Origin: QWHO01 sp039809865
GTDB taxonomy: Bacteria > Vulcanimicrobiota > Xenobia > Xenobiales > QWHO01
DNA length: 64,000 nt
Assembly (NCBI GenBank): GCA_039809865.1
Contig: JBDHVW010000019.1
Coordinates: forward strand, 36,992 to 100,991
Direction: 5' to 3'
Shown: piece after piece, positions 15,710 through 24,974 of the stretch
How positions within the stretch are numbered: position 1 is the first letter of the stretch
Layout: each line of letters starts with the position of its first letter
Position numbers and translations under genes: made by a program
The notes under the pieces: generated by a model
Seen by the model: the letters and a program-made list of their open reading frames with translations, nothing else
Databases searched by the model: none
Told to the model about the DNA's origin: nothing

Positions 15710-16936
15710 CTACGGCGAGACGGGCATGCGCACGGTGGTTTTCCCGTGGCGCTCGATGATGTTCAGGAACATCCGCAGGAGCTTGGGGTCGAAGTGCGTG
15801 CCGCTCATGTCGTTCATGATGCTAGCAGCTTTCTCGACCGTGAACGCGTCGCGATGGGGGCGCTTACGGGTCAAAGCGTCGAAAACCTCGCACATGCCGA
15901 TGAGTGCGGCTCCCACCGGGATGGACGAGCCCTTCAAAGCATAAGGGTAACCGGCTCCATCGTAGCGCTCGTGATGGTAGAGGATCATCGGCAGGCTGCG
16001 GTCCAGGAAGCCCAGGGGCTGGAGAAGGTCCAGAGCGCGCTTGGGGTGCTCCTGGACCAGGGCCATCTCCTCCTCGGTCAGCTTGCCGTCTTTGTAGATG
16101 ATGTCGCCGGGCAAGCTGAGGGTGCCGATATCGTGCAAGAGACCCGCGACGCGCAACGACTCGAGGTCGCGCTCGGACATGCGGAGCTCGTTGCCCACCT
16201 TCAAGCAAAGGTCCGTTACGCGATGGGACTTGCCGCGGAAGAACGGGTCGCGCTCCTCGACCTGGGCGGCGATCTGGGTGAGGGCGTGCAGGGCGGTTTG
16301 CTGGTGCGACTGGAACGAAGCGCCGCTATGGGCCGCCAGCGAGAAGGGAATGCTCATGTAGGCCAGCAGATTGACGTCGGAGCCGGTCCAGAAGGGCCCG
16401 GGTGACTGGCGGGCCAGGATCATCAACCCGAAGACCTCGTTGGCGTTGCGCAGGGGGGCCACGAGCATCTCGTTGACCTTCTCGCCGTGCTTGGCGAAGA
16501 TCTGCAGTTGCCGGTCGCCTTTGCCGATCTTGACCGGGCGACCCGTCTCCACCAGATACTGCACCAGCCCCGACTTGAGGGGGAGGCGCAAGTTGGCGCG
16601 GGTTTCCTGGGAGACCCCCTCGGAGCCGGCCACGCAGAACTCGTTGTCCTTCTTGACCATGAGCAGCGACCAGTCGGCCGAGAGATACTCCCGCGCCATG
16701 CGCGTCATGTTGTCGTAGAGCTTCTCGGGGTCTTGAATGGCCGACAGCCCGATCAGCATGCCCGGCAGCGCCTCACTGCGACGGAGCTGCTCCTCGAGCT
16801 CGGAGCGCACCTTGAAGAGCTGCTCTTTCAGGGCTTCAGGATCGCCCACGCGGCGGCCCATCCGGCTCGAAAGCCAGCCGACCAGCACACCACCGAGCGT
16901 GCCCCCTACGAGCACGAGCAGGTTCAAATCTTCCAA
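15710..16936 (-). CDS. Membrane-anchored GAF-HD-GYP protein (cyclic-di-GMP phosphodiesterase family)
   Basis: 408 aa: an N-terminal helix (LLVLVGGTLGGVLVGWLS), a short coiled coil, a GAF domain at about 60-200, and an HD-GYP domain at about 225-400. The HD (LLHDIGTL) and HHERYDGAGYP metal-site motifs are both complete, so it should be an active phosphodiesterase. HD-GYP proteins hydrolyse cyclic-di-GMP. The stop abuts the start of the kinase/receiver hybrid, suggesting a joint signalling pair. Confidence 0.9.
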   Translation of the reverse strand: MEDLNLLVLVGGTLGGVLVGWLSSRMGRRVGDPEALKEQLFKVRSELEEQLRRSEALPGMLIGLSAIQDPEKLYDNMTRMAREYLSADWSLLMVKKDNEFCVAGSEGVSQETRANLRLPLKSGLVQYLVETGRPVKIGKGDRQLQIFAKHGEKVNEMLVAPLRNANEVFGLMILARQSPGPFWTGSDVNLLAYMSIPFSLAAHSGASFQSHQQTALHALTQIAAQVEERDPFFRGKSHRVTDLCLKVGNELRMSERDLESLRVAGLLHDIGTLSLPGDIIYKDGKLTEEEMALVQEHPKRALDLLQPLGFLDRSLPMILYHHERYDGAGYPYALKGSSIPVGAALIGMCEVFDALTRKRPHRDAFTVEKAASIMNDMSGTHFDPKLLRMFLNIIERHGKTTVRMPVSP

Positions 16937-17017
16937 AAGCCGCCCTCTATACCGTGGAGCGTTCCGCGTGCCAGGTCTTGCGTCGATTTTGCAGGCCTGT
17001 CACGCTTCCCTGCAGTC

Positions 17018-18283
<1,266 letters not shown>

Positions 18284-18319
18284 AGAAAACCTCCTAGATT
18301 GGGCCGCAGAGCCGCGTCG

Positions 18320-18958
18320 TTAGCGGCTTTCCTTCGTGATCACCTTGTCGATTATACCATACCCCACCGCTTCTTCGGCGCTGAGGTAGTAATCTCTTTC
18401 GGTGTCTTCCTGGATCTTGTCCAGGGTCTGACCGGTATGTTTGGCCAGAATTTCATTCAACACCTGCCGGGTGTGAAGGATCTCCTTGGCCTGGATCTCG
18501 ATGTCGGTGGCCTGACCGCCCATCCCGCCCGACCATGGCTGGTGGATCAGGATGCGCGCGAAGGGAAGCGCAAAACGCTTCTCCTTGGCGCCGCCGGCCA
18601 GCAGCAGCGCCGAGGCGCTGGCCGCCAGCCCCATGCAGATGGTCGAGACATCGGGCTTCACGAGCTGCATGCAGTCGTAAATGGCCAGACCGGCGGTGGT
18701 GGAGCCACCCGGGCTGTTGATGTAGAGGTCGATGTCCTTGTCGGGATCTTCTTGCTCCAGGAACAACAACTGGGCGATGATCAGGTTGGCGATCACATCT
18801 TCGATGGGGTCGCCCACGAAGATGATGCGGTTCTTGAGCAACCGCGAGAAAATGTCGTAGGACCGCTCGCCCCGCGCCGTCTGCTCCACGACCATGGGGA
18901 CGAGGTGCTGACTGTACTCCTGGTGGAGATGCTGGACGAACTCTTCGTGACGGCTCAA
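18320..18958 (-). CDS. clpP: ATP-dependent Clp protease proteolytic subunit ClpP
   Basis: 212 aa. The catalytic triad is visible: Ser in GLAASASALLLAGG, His in ILIHQP, and Asp in TERDYYLSAEEA. The sequence LVPMVVEQTARGERSYDIFSRLL is the normal family N-terminus, so about 18 extra residues precede it if ATG 18958 is used. An internal ATG (residue 22) would remove them. It lies 6 bases after tig. Confidence 0.97.
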   Translation of the reverse strand: MSRHEEFVQHLHQEYSQHLVPMVVEQTARGERSYDIFSRLLKNRIIFVGDPIEDVIANLIIAQLLFLEQEDPDKDIDLYINSPGGSTTAGLAIYDCMQLVKPDVSTICMGLAASASALLLAGGAKEKRFALPFARILIHQPWSGGMGGQATDIEIQAKEILHTRQVLNEILAKHTGQTLDKIQEDTERDYYLSAEEAVGYGIIDKVITKESR

Positions 18959-18964
18959 CCTGCT

Positions 18965-20590
18965 TTATCCTTCCTTCTTCTTGGCTCGGGTCTTTGGCTT
19001 CTTTGCCTCGGGGTCCCCATCCCCTTCCTCGGCCTTTGGCTCTTCGGTCTTGGCCGCCTTGGCGGGAGCCTTTTTGGGCTTCTCGGCGGGCTCCTCGTCG
19101 GTTTTCTTGGCCGCGGTTTTCTTGGGTTTGGGAGCTTCTTCCTCGGCTTTTTCGGCCTCCTCGGCCTTCTTGGCTGACTTTTTGGGCTTGTCGTCCTCTT
19201 CCGCCGGGGCGGCTTTCTCCTCGGCCCTGGCCGCCTCGGCCTCGGCCTTCTTGCGCTCCTCTTCGGCCAGTCGCGCCGCTTCTTCAGGGGTCACATAATT
19301 GACCTTGCCGTTCTCGGCCAGGAAGTCGACCACCCTGGTCTGCAGCAGGTTGTAGCGCACCACCTCGATGGTCCCGTCGTTGCGCATCTGCTCTTCCATC
19401 TGCTGGGGCGGAACCCCGTGCATCTGAGCCGCCTGGGCGACCTGGGCGCTGATCTCCTTGTTGGCGACCTCGATGCCCTCGGAGCGCGCCACGCTGTCGA
19501 CAGCCAGCTCGAGGCGCGCCTCGAACGCGCCCTGGGCCGAGATCTGGCGGAACAGACGGTCCTTGTCCAGGCCCTGGGACTGCATGTACTGCTCCAGGGT
19601 GACCTGCTCGCGCTCGAGCTTCTGACCCAGCGTGCGGAAGATCAGGTTGGCCTTATAGCCGATCAGCGCCTGCGGCACCTGGTCGTCCTTCACCTGACTG
19701 GTGAGCTGGAACAGAATACGGCTTCCGGCCTCGCGGCGCGTGCGCGTCTCGACGTTCTCGTTCATGCGCTTGAGCATGTCGGCCCGCAGGTCGGCCATGG
19801 TCTCGAACTCGGAGATGGTCTTGGCAAACTCGTCGTCCAGCGCGGGCGCCTGGCGCACCTTGATTTCGTGCAGCTTGAACTTGAAGCTGACGTGCTTGCC
19901 CGCCAGGTCGAGGTTGGTATAGTCGGCCGGGAAATCGGCCTCGAACTCTTTCTCCTCACCCGGCTTGAGCCCGTAGAGGTTGTCCACGAAACCGGGCAGA
20001 TAGGCCTCGCTCTTGAGCTCCATCAGGTAATTCTGGGCCGAGCCGTTGGCCACGACCTCGCCGTTGTCGTAGCAGGTGTAATCGACCAGGGCGATGTCGT
20101 CCTCCTGGAGGCCGCGCTCCTCGGTCAGAGTGACCAGGCGGGCGTGGGCGTTGGTGTAGTCGGCCAGCACGGCGTCGACCTGGTCCTCGCCCACCTCGGG
20201 ACGGGCCTGGGTGATTTCGACGCCCTTGTAGTCCGTCACTTCGACCTTGGGCTTCACTTCGAAGGTGGCTTTGAAGATCAGGTCCTGACCGCGCTGCTTG
20301 GAGACGATCTCCCAGCGGGGCTCGGAAAGCGGCACCAGCTTGCTCTCGCTGAGGGCCTCACGGAACGCTTTCGGCAGCATTCCCTCGAGCACCGTGCCGG
20401 TGAGCCCGTCGTCGGTGATGTAGCGTTTGGCAATGTTGCTGGGGACCTTCCCTTTGCGGAAGCCCTTGATGTTCAGCCCTCTGGCCATGCGCTCGAAAGC
20501 CTGGTGATAGGCCTGATCGACTCTCTTGCTGTCGACCGTCACTTCCATCGTGCGCTCGACCGGGGTGTTCTCCAAAACCGTGACCTTCAT
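18965..20590 (-). CDS. tig: Trigger factor (ribosome-associated chaperone) with long charged C-terminal extension
   Basis: 541 aa against a usual 430-450. The N-terminal ribosome-binding domain includes GFRKGKVP (the signature is GFRxGKxP), followed by an FKBP-like PPIase domain and the helical C-terminal chaperone domain. Beyond about residue 440 a tail of roughly 100 residues is almost entirely Lys/Glu/Ala/Pro (KKAEEAEKAEEEAPKPKK). Trigger factor meets nascent chains at the ribosome exit. ATG 20590 is preceded by GGAGG. It heads tig-clpP-clpX. Confidence 0.95.
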   Translation of the reverse strand: MKVTVLENTPVERTMEVTVDSKRVDQAYHQAFERMARGLNIKGFRKGKVPSNIAKRYITDDGLTGTVLEGMLPKAFREALSESKLVPLSEPRWEIVSKQRGQDLIFKATFEVKPKVEVTDYKGVEITQARPEVGEDQVDAVLADYTNAHARLVTLTEERGLQEDDIALVDYTCYDNGEVVANGSAQNYLMELKSEAYLPGFVDNLYGLKPGEEKEFEADFPADYTNLDLAGKHVSFKFKLHEIKVRQAPALDDEFAKTISEFETMADLRADMLKRMNENVETRTRREAGSRILFQLTSQVKDDQVPQALIGYKANLIFRTLGQKLEREQVTLEQYMQSQGLDKDRLFRQISAQGAFEARLELAVDSVARSEGIEVANKEISAQVAQAAQMHGVPPQQMEEQMRNDGTIEVVRYNLLQTRVVDFLAENGKVNYVTPEEAARLAEEERKKAEAEAARAEEKAAPAEEDDKPKKSAKKAEEAEKAEEEAPKPKKTAAKKTDEEPAEKPKKAPAKAAKTEEPKAEEGDGDPEAKKPKTRAKKKEG

Positions 20591-20675
20591 GGGTCCTCCG
20601 TAAACATTCTCGCGATAAGGGAAGGAGGATTACGCTGCTGAACCCTCAGATCCTACCTGCCAGGCGAGAAACAGA

Positions 20676-20699
20676 GAAGCCGCCCGGTGGGGCGGCTTC
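20676..20699 (-). terminator. Hairpin after the tRNA-Leu/tRNA-Gly pair
   Basis: GAAGCCGCCC (20676-20685), GGTG loop, GGGCGGCTTC (20690-20699): a perfect 10-bp stem. It lies just downstream of tRNA-Gly on the minus strand and is followed there by TCTGTTTCTC. Confidence 0.5.
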
Positions 20700-20702
20700 A
20701 TT

Positions 20703-20777
20703 TGGAGCGGAAAAAGAGATTCGAACTCTCGACCCCTGCCTTGGCAAGGCAGTGCTCTACCGCTGAGCTATTTCCGC
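20703..20777 (-). tRNA. tRNA-Gly (anticodon GCC)
   Basis: The acceptor stem GCGGAAA (ending 20777) pairs with TTTCCGC, then U and an encoded CCA. The D-arm GCTCAGCGGTAGAGC, anticodon stem CTGCC-TTGCCAA-GGCAG and T-arm GAGAGTTCGAATCTC are all present. Confidence 0.97.
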
Positions 20778-20793
20778 ATGTTCGTTTCTGTTC

Positions 20794-20877
20794 TGGTGGG
20801 CGAGAAGGGACTTGAACCCCCACGGATTTCTCCAGTAGATCCTAAGTCTACCGCGTCTGCCATTCCGCCACTCGCCC
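20794..20877 (-). tRNA. tRNA-Leu (anticodon UAG)
   Basis: The acceptor GGGCGAG (from 20877) pairs with CTCGCCC, then A and an encoded CCA. It has the long variable arm of a class II tRNA and the GTGGCGGAATGGCAGACGC D-region typical of Leu. The anticodon stem GTAGA-CTTAGGA-TCTAC gives UAG. Confidence 0.97.
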
Positions 20878-20936
20878 GCGGCACCCGTGAAGGACAAGGC
20901 AGATAATAGCGGCTGACCGGGGGGCCGTCAAGCCCT

Positions 20937-21674
20937 TTAGCCCAGGAAGCCTCCGAGGTTGTTTCCGAAGGCGCCCGGAATGCCGCTGCCGGCCGGGATA
21001 ATGGTGGAGCCCAGCGAGTCCTGCAGCTGCGGAATAAAGACGTTCTGCGGAATTCCCAGGATGTTGTTGCCACCCGCGAAGCCCGGATTGGGATTCTGGC
21101 CGAGCACGTTGAACGCGAGCGGGGGCAACCCGGAGGCCAGGCCGGTGATGGGCTGGCCCACCTCGTACGGGTTCGGGACGCCGGTGAGACCGCCGGGGAG
21201 TCCGTTGTAGAGCGAGTTGGAGTTGACGCCGCCACCCAGGCCCAGCGAGGGGAGGCCCTGGAAAATGCCGGCGGAGCTGGCCGGGATAGCGGCCGTGCTG
21301 AGGTTCGGCGCGGCGAAGCCAAGGCCGGACGTGCCCAGGCCGGGGTTCGCGAAGCCGGCGCCACCCGTGGAGAAGTTCGGGGGGCCGAAGCCCAGGCCGG
21401 GGTTCGCGAAGCCGGCGCCACCCGTGGAGAAGTTCGGGGGGCCGAAGCCCAGGCCGTTGGCGTTATTCAGACCGCCGAAGTTGGGGTTCTGGTTGCCCGA
21501 GCACATGCAGCCCTGGTTGCCATTGAGCATCTGGCCCATCATCTGGCCGACCATCAGGCCCTGGATGTAGCTGAGAATCTGCTGCATGGCCTGCTGCTGG
21601 GGGTTCTGGCGCTGGCAGCACTGCTGCTGGTTGCCTCCCGAGACTGCGACGGCGACGGACGTTACGGTGTTCAT
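20937..21674 (-). CDS. Gly/Asn/Pro-rich low-complexity protein with tandem repeat
   Basis: 245 aa. The N-terminus is Gln/Cys-rich (GGNQQQCCQRQNPQQQAMQQI), then hydrophobic with several Met (MVGQMMGQML) and CMCSGNQN. The remainder is GFGPPNFSTGGAGFANP-type sequence carrying a perfect 57-bp tandem duplication (21334-21447). ATG 21674 has GGGAGG upstream. It looks like a surface, spore- or matrix-like structural protein. No family recognised, and no signal peptide, though the first 12 residues are hydrophobic/Val-rich. Confidence 0.65.
   Translation of the reverse strand: MNTVTSVAVAVSGGNQQQCCQRQNPQQQAMQQILSYIQGLMVGQMMGQMLNGNQGCMCSGNQNPNFGGLNNANGLGFGPPNFSTGGAGFANPGLGFGPPNFSTGGAGFANPGLGTSGLGFAAPNLSTAAIPASSAGIFQGLPSLGLGGGVNSNSLYNGLPGGLTGVPNPYEVGQPITGLASGLPPLAFNVLGQNPNPGFAGGNNILGIPQNVFIPQLQDSLGSTIIPAGSGIPGAFGNNLGGFLG
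21334..21456 (+). repeat. Perfect 57-bp tandem duplication plus 9 bases
   Basis: Two identical 57-bp units (21334-21390 and 21391-21447) followed by the first 9 bases of a third. They encode the 19-residue repeat GLGFGPPNFSTGGAGFANP on the minus strand and keep frame. Confidence 0.9.
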
Positions 21675-21800
21675 GGGGCCTCCCGAGTTTTCTCTTTCTC
21701 TTGTTCTCAGGATAAGGCGTCGCGGGGGGCCGGGCGAGAGGCAACTATGAACAGATGGTAATCGATGTGAACTTTCGGTTTCGCGGACCTTACGAGTTTG

Positions 21801-22250
21801 CTACCAGCCCGCGGTCCCGGGCGCACCCTTGAACGGACCGGTCACATGACTTGTGATCCAGCCGCCGTAGAAGTCGCCCGGCTGGGGCTGGACGGGCTCT
21901 CCGTCGACGAAGCACTCGGTCTTGTTGGAGTAGAACGCGAGGTAGTTCTTGATGGTGGCGAACGGGGGCGTGGGCTCGGGATAGCTCCAGGCGGCTTTGG
22001 GCGCGCCCTCCAGGTCGTGGTAGGTGGCGCGGCCCTTCCACTCGCAGAAACTGCTGGCGCTGTTGGGCTGGAGGGCCGTCAGGTCCACGTCCTGCGGGGG
22101 GAAGTAATAGGTCGGGGGGTGGCTGGTCTCCAGCACCCTCTTGGTACGTGTGGACTTTGCGATGGTGCGGCCGTGGAGACGGACCTCGCAGGTCCTGGAG
22201 CAGTCTTCGAGGCGCGGCGGGCGGGGGTAGTCCCAGACCGACTCGCTCAG
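21801..22250 (-). CDS. DUF427 domain protein, probable non-ATG start
   Basis: The family signature is complete: ESVWDYPRPPRLE at the N-terminus, RVLETSHPPTYYFPP, SFCEWKGRATY, AAWSYPEPTPPF, FYGGWITSHVTGPFKG and GTAGW at the end. Function is unknown (proteins of this fold are small beta barrels). The first ATG/GTG in frame is GTG 22136, which would drop the conserved N-terminal 38 residues. The coding frame therefore likely starts at CTG 22250, preceded by AGGAG and overlapping the previous gene's stop. I took that as the start, with modest confidence. Confidence 0.75.
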   Translation of the reverse strand: MSESVWDYPRPPRLEDCSRTCEVRLHGRTIAKSTRTKRVLETSHPPTYYFPPQDVDLTALQPNSASSFCEWKGRATYHDLEGAPKAAWSYPEPTPPFATIKNYLAFYSNKTECFVDGEPVQPQPGDFYGGWITSHVTGPFKGAPGTAGW

Positions 22251-22627
22251 CTGATCTCCGCTCCTGGCGGGATGTCGCCACCGGGCGCCATCAGGACGAT
22301 CTGCCCGTCGGGATGGTGCGCGGCCAGGATCATGCCCTCGGACATGATCCCGAAGATCTTGCGCGGCTTGAGATTGTCCACGATGCAGATCATGCGGCCG
22401 GTCATGTCTTCGGGGGCGAAGCTCTTGCGGATGCCCGACACGATCACGCGGTCCTGCCGCTTGCCGTCGTCGAGCGTGAGGCGCAACAGCTTGTCGGCGC
22501 CCTCCACCGCCTCGGCCTGCATGACTTTGGCCGTGATCAGGCGGACCTTCTTGAAGTCCTCGTAGGTAGCGTGCTGCGGCTCGGGGGGGGCCGCGGGGGT
22601 CGTCGTCTCGGCAGTCTGTTCGCTCAT
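22247..22627 (-). CDS. Stand-alone tRNA-binding (MetRS-beta / Trbp111-like) domain protein
   Basis: 126 aa from ATG 22627. The OB-fold region matches the C-terminal tRNA-binding domain of methionyl-tRNA synthetase: FKKVRLITAKVMQAEAVEGADKLLRLTLDDG, then VSGIRKSF, GRMICIVDNLKPRKIFGIMSEGMILAA. In many bacteria this sits at the end of metG; here no synthetase domains precede it. It may be the beta subunit partner of a MetRS elsewhere, or a CsaA-like RNA chaperone. Confidence 0.85.
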   Translation of the reverse strand: MSEQTAETTTPAAPPEPQHATYEDFKKVRLITAKVMQAEAVEGADKLLRLTLDDGKRQDRVIVSGIRKSFAPEDMTGRMICIVDNLKPRKIFGIMSEGMILAAHHPDGQIVLMAPGGDIPPGAEIS

Positions 22628-22669
22628 GCGGCGCCGCATTCGGCTTGGGGGGGCGGGGACCTGCTGAGC

Positions 22670-22725
22670 TGGGAGCTGGGAGATGGGAGATGGGAGCTGG
22701 GAGATGGGAGATGGGAGTAGGGAGT
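22670..22725 (+). repeat. Eight 7-bp tandem repeats TGGGAG(C/A/T)
   Basis: Consecutive units from 22670: TGGGAGC, TGGGAGA, TGGGAGA, TGGGAGC, TGGGAGA, TGGGAGA, TGGGAGT, AGGGAGT. It has potential for G-quadruplexes on the plus strand. It lies upstream of the HAD gene and upstream of the tRNA-binding gene start on the other strand. Confidence 0.9.
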
Positions 22726-22742
22726 TAAGCGAAGCTGTCGAG

Positions 22743-23231
22743 GTGAAGCCATTGCTCGCGCTGGATGTCGATGGACCTATCGTGCTCATGGGGGCGCAGG
22801 AAGGTGACGAGGTCTTCGAGGCCTGGGCTGGCGAGATCCCGGTGACCATCGCGAGACAGCTCCCGGCTCGCCTGCTTCGCCTGAGCGCGGCGTTCCAGGT
22901 GGTCTGGTCTACTTCATGGGGACGCAAAGCCAATCTTCACATCGCTCCACTGGTAGGACTGCCAGCGACTCTACCCGTCATCGAGTTTGATCGCTTTCCT
23001 CGCGCCAAGCCGGGCGAAACGCGCAAGCTTCCCGGGCTACAAGCCTGGCTCAAGGCTGCCCCGGCGGCGATCGTGGACGACGAAGTTGGGCAAGACCTGC
23101 TCGATTGGGCAGCCCGGCGAACCGTCCCGACTTTAGTGGTGGAAATCGACCCGCGTCACGGTATTCTGGACGTGCACGTGGAGCGGCTGCTCGCCTTTGC
23201 GCGGGAGGGGGCGGGTGGGTGCCGAAAATGA
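22743..23231 (+). CDS. HAD-superfamily protein (actinobacterial-type small HAD)
   Basis: 162 aa from GTG 22743. Motif I is LALDVDGPI, and motif II has the VVWSTSWGRKAN pattern seen in small HAD proteins (VWATxWEHxAN). A Lys in KLPGL and acidic DDE in AIVDDEV supply motifs III and IV. The ending VEIDPRHGILDVHVERLLAFA matches that family closely. It is probably a phosphatase of unknown substrate. The start has a weak GAGG ribosome site; longer open frame upstream runs through the 7-bp repeats and is not protein-like. Confidence 0.7.
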   Translation: MKPLLALDVDGPIVLMGAQEGDEVFEAWAGEIPVTIARQLPARLLRLSAAFQVVWSTSWGRKANLHIAPLVGLPATLPVIEFDRFPRAKPGETRKLPGLQAWLKAAPAAIVDDEVGQDLLDWAARRTVPTLVVEIDPRHGILDVHVERLLAFAREGAGGCRK

Positions 23232-23317
23232 TCTCGGCACGGGAACCGATTCGGGACCCCCGCTGTTGATGTGGGTGAAGGGCGGAACATGGATCGCCCA
23301 TCCGGAGGAGCAGAAAG

Positions 23318-23977
23318 ATGAATCGCTGGTTGTGGCTGGTAGTCGGATTCCTGGCGGCTTTCGCCATCTGGAACCTGTTTCTGCCCCAGGCCCCCGTCCC
23401 AACTCAGGCAAAGGAGCCCGATAAAGTGTCCACCAATTCGAACCTCGAGGTCGCCACCATCGGCGGCGGCTGCTTCTGGTGCATGGAAGCCGTCTTCCAG
23501 GAGCTGGACGGCGTCGAGAAGGTCGTCTCCGGCTACTCCGGAGGCAAGGTCGAGAATCCCACCTACGAGCAGGTGTGCCAGGGCGATACCGAGCACGCGG
23601 AAGTCGTCCAGATCTACTTCGACCCCAAGAAGTTCAGCTACGACGACCTGATGGACGTCTTCTTCCACCTGCACGACCCCACCACGCTGAACCGCCAGGG
23701 GAACGACCACGGCACCCAGTATCGGTCGGTCATCTTCTACCACGACGAAACCCAGAAGCAGAAAGCCGAAGCGGCGCTCAAAAAGTATCAGCCGGAGTTC
23801 AAGGACAAGATCGTGACCCAGATCGTCCCCTTCACCAAGTTCTACTCGGCTGAGGACTACCACCAGAACTACTACTCCAACAACCCGCGCCAGCCTTACT
23901 GCAGCTTCGTGGTCGGGCCCAAGGTGGCCAAGGTGCGCGAGAAATACGCCAAGCGTCTCAAGGCGACGACTCCCTGA
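23318..23977 (+). CDS. msrA: Peptide methionine sulfoxide reductase MsrA, membrane-anchored or secreted
   Basis: 219 aa with an N-terminal hydrophobic segment (WLWLVVGFLAAFAIWNL) then the MsrA domain. The catalytic cysteine lies in GGGCFWCMEA (51-58), followed by YSGGKVENPTYEQVC and HDPTTLNRQGNDHGTQYRS. It reduces S-oxides of methionine in proteins; the signal implies extracytoplasmic repair. A good GGAGGAG site precedes ATG 23318. Its end overlaps the convergent NADAR gene by 20 bases. Confidence 0.95.
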   Translation: MNRWLWLVVGFLAAFAIWNLFLPQAPVPTQAKEPDKVSTNSNLEVATIGGGCFWCMEAVFQELDGVEKVVSGYSGGKVENPTYEQVCQGDTEHAEVVQIYFDPKKFSYDDLMDVFFHLHDPTTLNRQGNDHGTQYRSVIFYHDETQKQKAEAALKKYQPEFKDKIVTQIVPFTKFYSAEDYHQNYYSNNPRQPYCSFVVGPKVAKVREKYAKRLKATTP

Positions 23978-24395
23978 GCTCGCTGCGGACCTGCATGAGC
24001 AACTGGCCGAGGCGGTTGCGGCCCGTGCCGTCGCCGCCGTCGGCCCAGTAGGAATCGTTGGCGGTGTGCTCCACCAGCTCTTGCTCGCCCGTGGCGAGCA
24101 ATTCTTTTTTCAGGGCCGGATTCTGCCCGAACTTGGCGCGCAACGCCTCGAGCATCACCGCCTCCTTCACCTGCTCCCAATCGGGACGCAGAGCACCGCG
24201 CTTACGCCCCATGCGGGCGGCGACCATGGGAGAGGCCACCAGCCGGATCGCCTCCTCCCGCTCGGAGCCGACGAACTTCTGAGCCTGAAAATAATGCTCC
24301 ACGGTGCGCCAGTCGCGGCCGCCCAGACGAAAGTGCGACGCGAAGAAATTGGACATGAACCCGTAGGCGTCTTTGGTTGCGTAAAATCGAATCAT
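23958..24395 (-). CDS. NADAR family protein (YbiA-like, N-glycosidase fold)
   Basis: 145 aa. Signature segments are present: GFMSNFFASHFRLGGRDWRTVEHYFQAQKF, DPxxRxxGR-like ASPMVAARMGRKRG, DWEQVKEAVMLEALRAKF and YWADGGDGTGRNRLGQLLMQVR. NADAR proteins act on ADP-ribose or NAD-derived N-glycosides. A signal-peptide-like ORF overlaps the start out of frame. Confidence 0.9.
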   Translation of the reverse strand: MIRFYATKDAYGFMSNFFASHFRLGGRDWRTVEHYFQAQKFVGSEREEAIRLVASPMVAARMGRKRGALRPDWEQVKEAVMLEALRAKFGQNPALKKELLATGEQELVEHTANDSYWADGGDGTGRNRLGQLLMQVRSELRESSP

Positions 24396-24486
24396 TGGCT
24401 GACCAGGAGATCGCCACGGTGGGAGGCGCGGCCAGAGCCGCGCCTCCGAGCAGCAGGCTAAGGCAGAGGGACCAGAACCTGGTCAT
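24396..24486 (-). other. Signal-peptide-encoding open stretch, out of frame with NADAR
   Basis: From ATG 24486 the frame reads MTRFWSLCLSLLLGGAALAA, then APPTVAISWSAN, and runs into the NADAR gene in a +1 frame without a stop until 24202. It overlaps the cupin gene's end by 29 bases. It may be the remnant of a small secreted protein, or the N-terminus of a secreted NADAR split by a frameshift. No independent evidence of translation. Confidence 0.3.
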
Positions 24487-24916
24487 ACTGCTCCTGGAGT
24501 TGCTTTACCCGGGCCAGGTCGGGCGCCCCGCCCGCAAAGACCTCTTGCATGGCCTGGAAGAACTCGTTCTGCGAAGTGGACGGGCTGAAGGCCAGGATGA
24601 CCTCGGCCGGCTCACTGGTGTGGTTGCGGAATCCATGATGCAGGTGCATCGGCACGAACGCCACGGCCCCAGGTTTGCCGGGGAATTTCTTCCCGGCCAC
24701 GTTGAACTCGACTTCGCCCTTGAGCACGTAGATCGTTTCGGTGGCACGATCGTGAACGTGATAGGCCACCTCCTCACCGGCCGGCAGCACGAAGTAGTAC
24801 ATCTCGAAACGGCCGTCGGTCTGGCTTCCCAGCACGCGATCCGTGATCTTCCAGGCCCCGATGGTATAATTGCGGCCCTCGGAGGCCGACAGGACCGAAG
24901 CTTCCAGTGTATTCAT
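24458..24916 (-). CDS. Cupin domain protein
   Basis: 152 aa single cupin: motif 1 with YHVHDRATETIYVLKGEVEF, motif 2 with GAVAFVPMHLHHGFRNH. The metal site HxH...E...H is complete, so it can bind a metal ion. Substrate unknown; many such small cupins are isomerases, dioxygenases or sensors. ATG 24916. Confidence 0.85.
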   Translation of the reverse strand: MNTLEASVLSASEGRNYTIGAWKITDRVLGSQTDGRFEMYYFVLPAGEEVAYHVHDRATETIYVLKGEVEFNVAGKKFPGKPGAVAFVPMHLHHGFRNHTSEPAEVILAFSPSTSQNEFFQAMQEVFAGGAPDLARVKQLQEQYDQVLVPLP

Positions 24917-24974
24917 GCGCAGTCGCTCCCCTTCACCTGATGAGAGGGTCTTTGTGCTTGCGCGAAGCGTTCCT

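Noticed and set aside
13565..16405. 946-codon plus-strand frame opposite the kinase and HD-GYP genes
   Set aside because: Mirror of the kinase and HD-GYP sequences; no recognisable motif.
22670..22725. CRISPR array
   Set aside because: Units are 7 bases without spacers; no cas genes.
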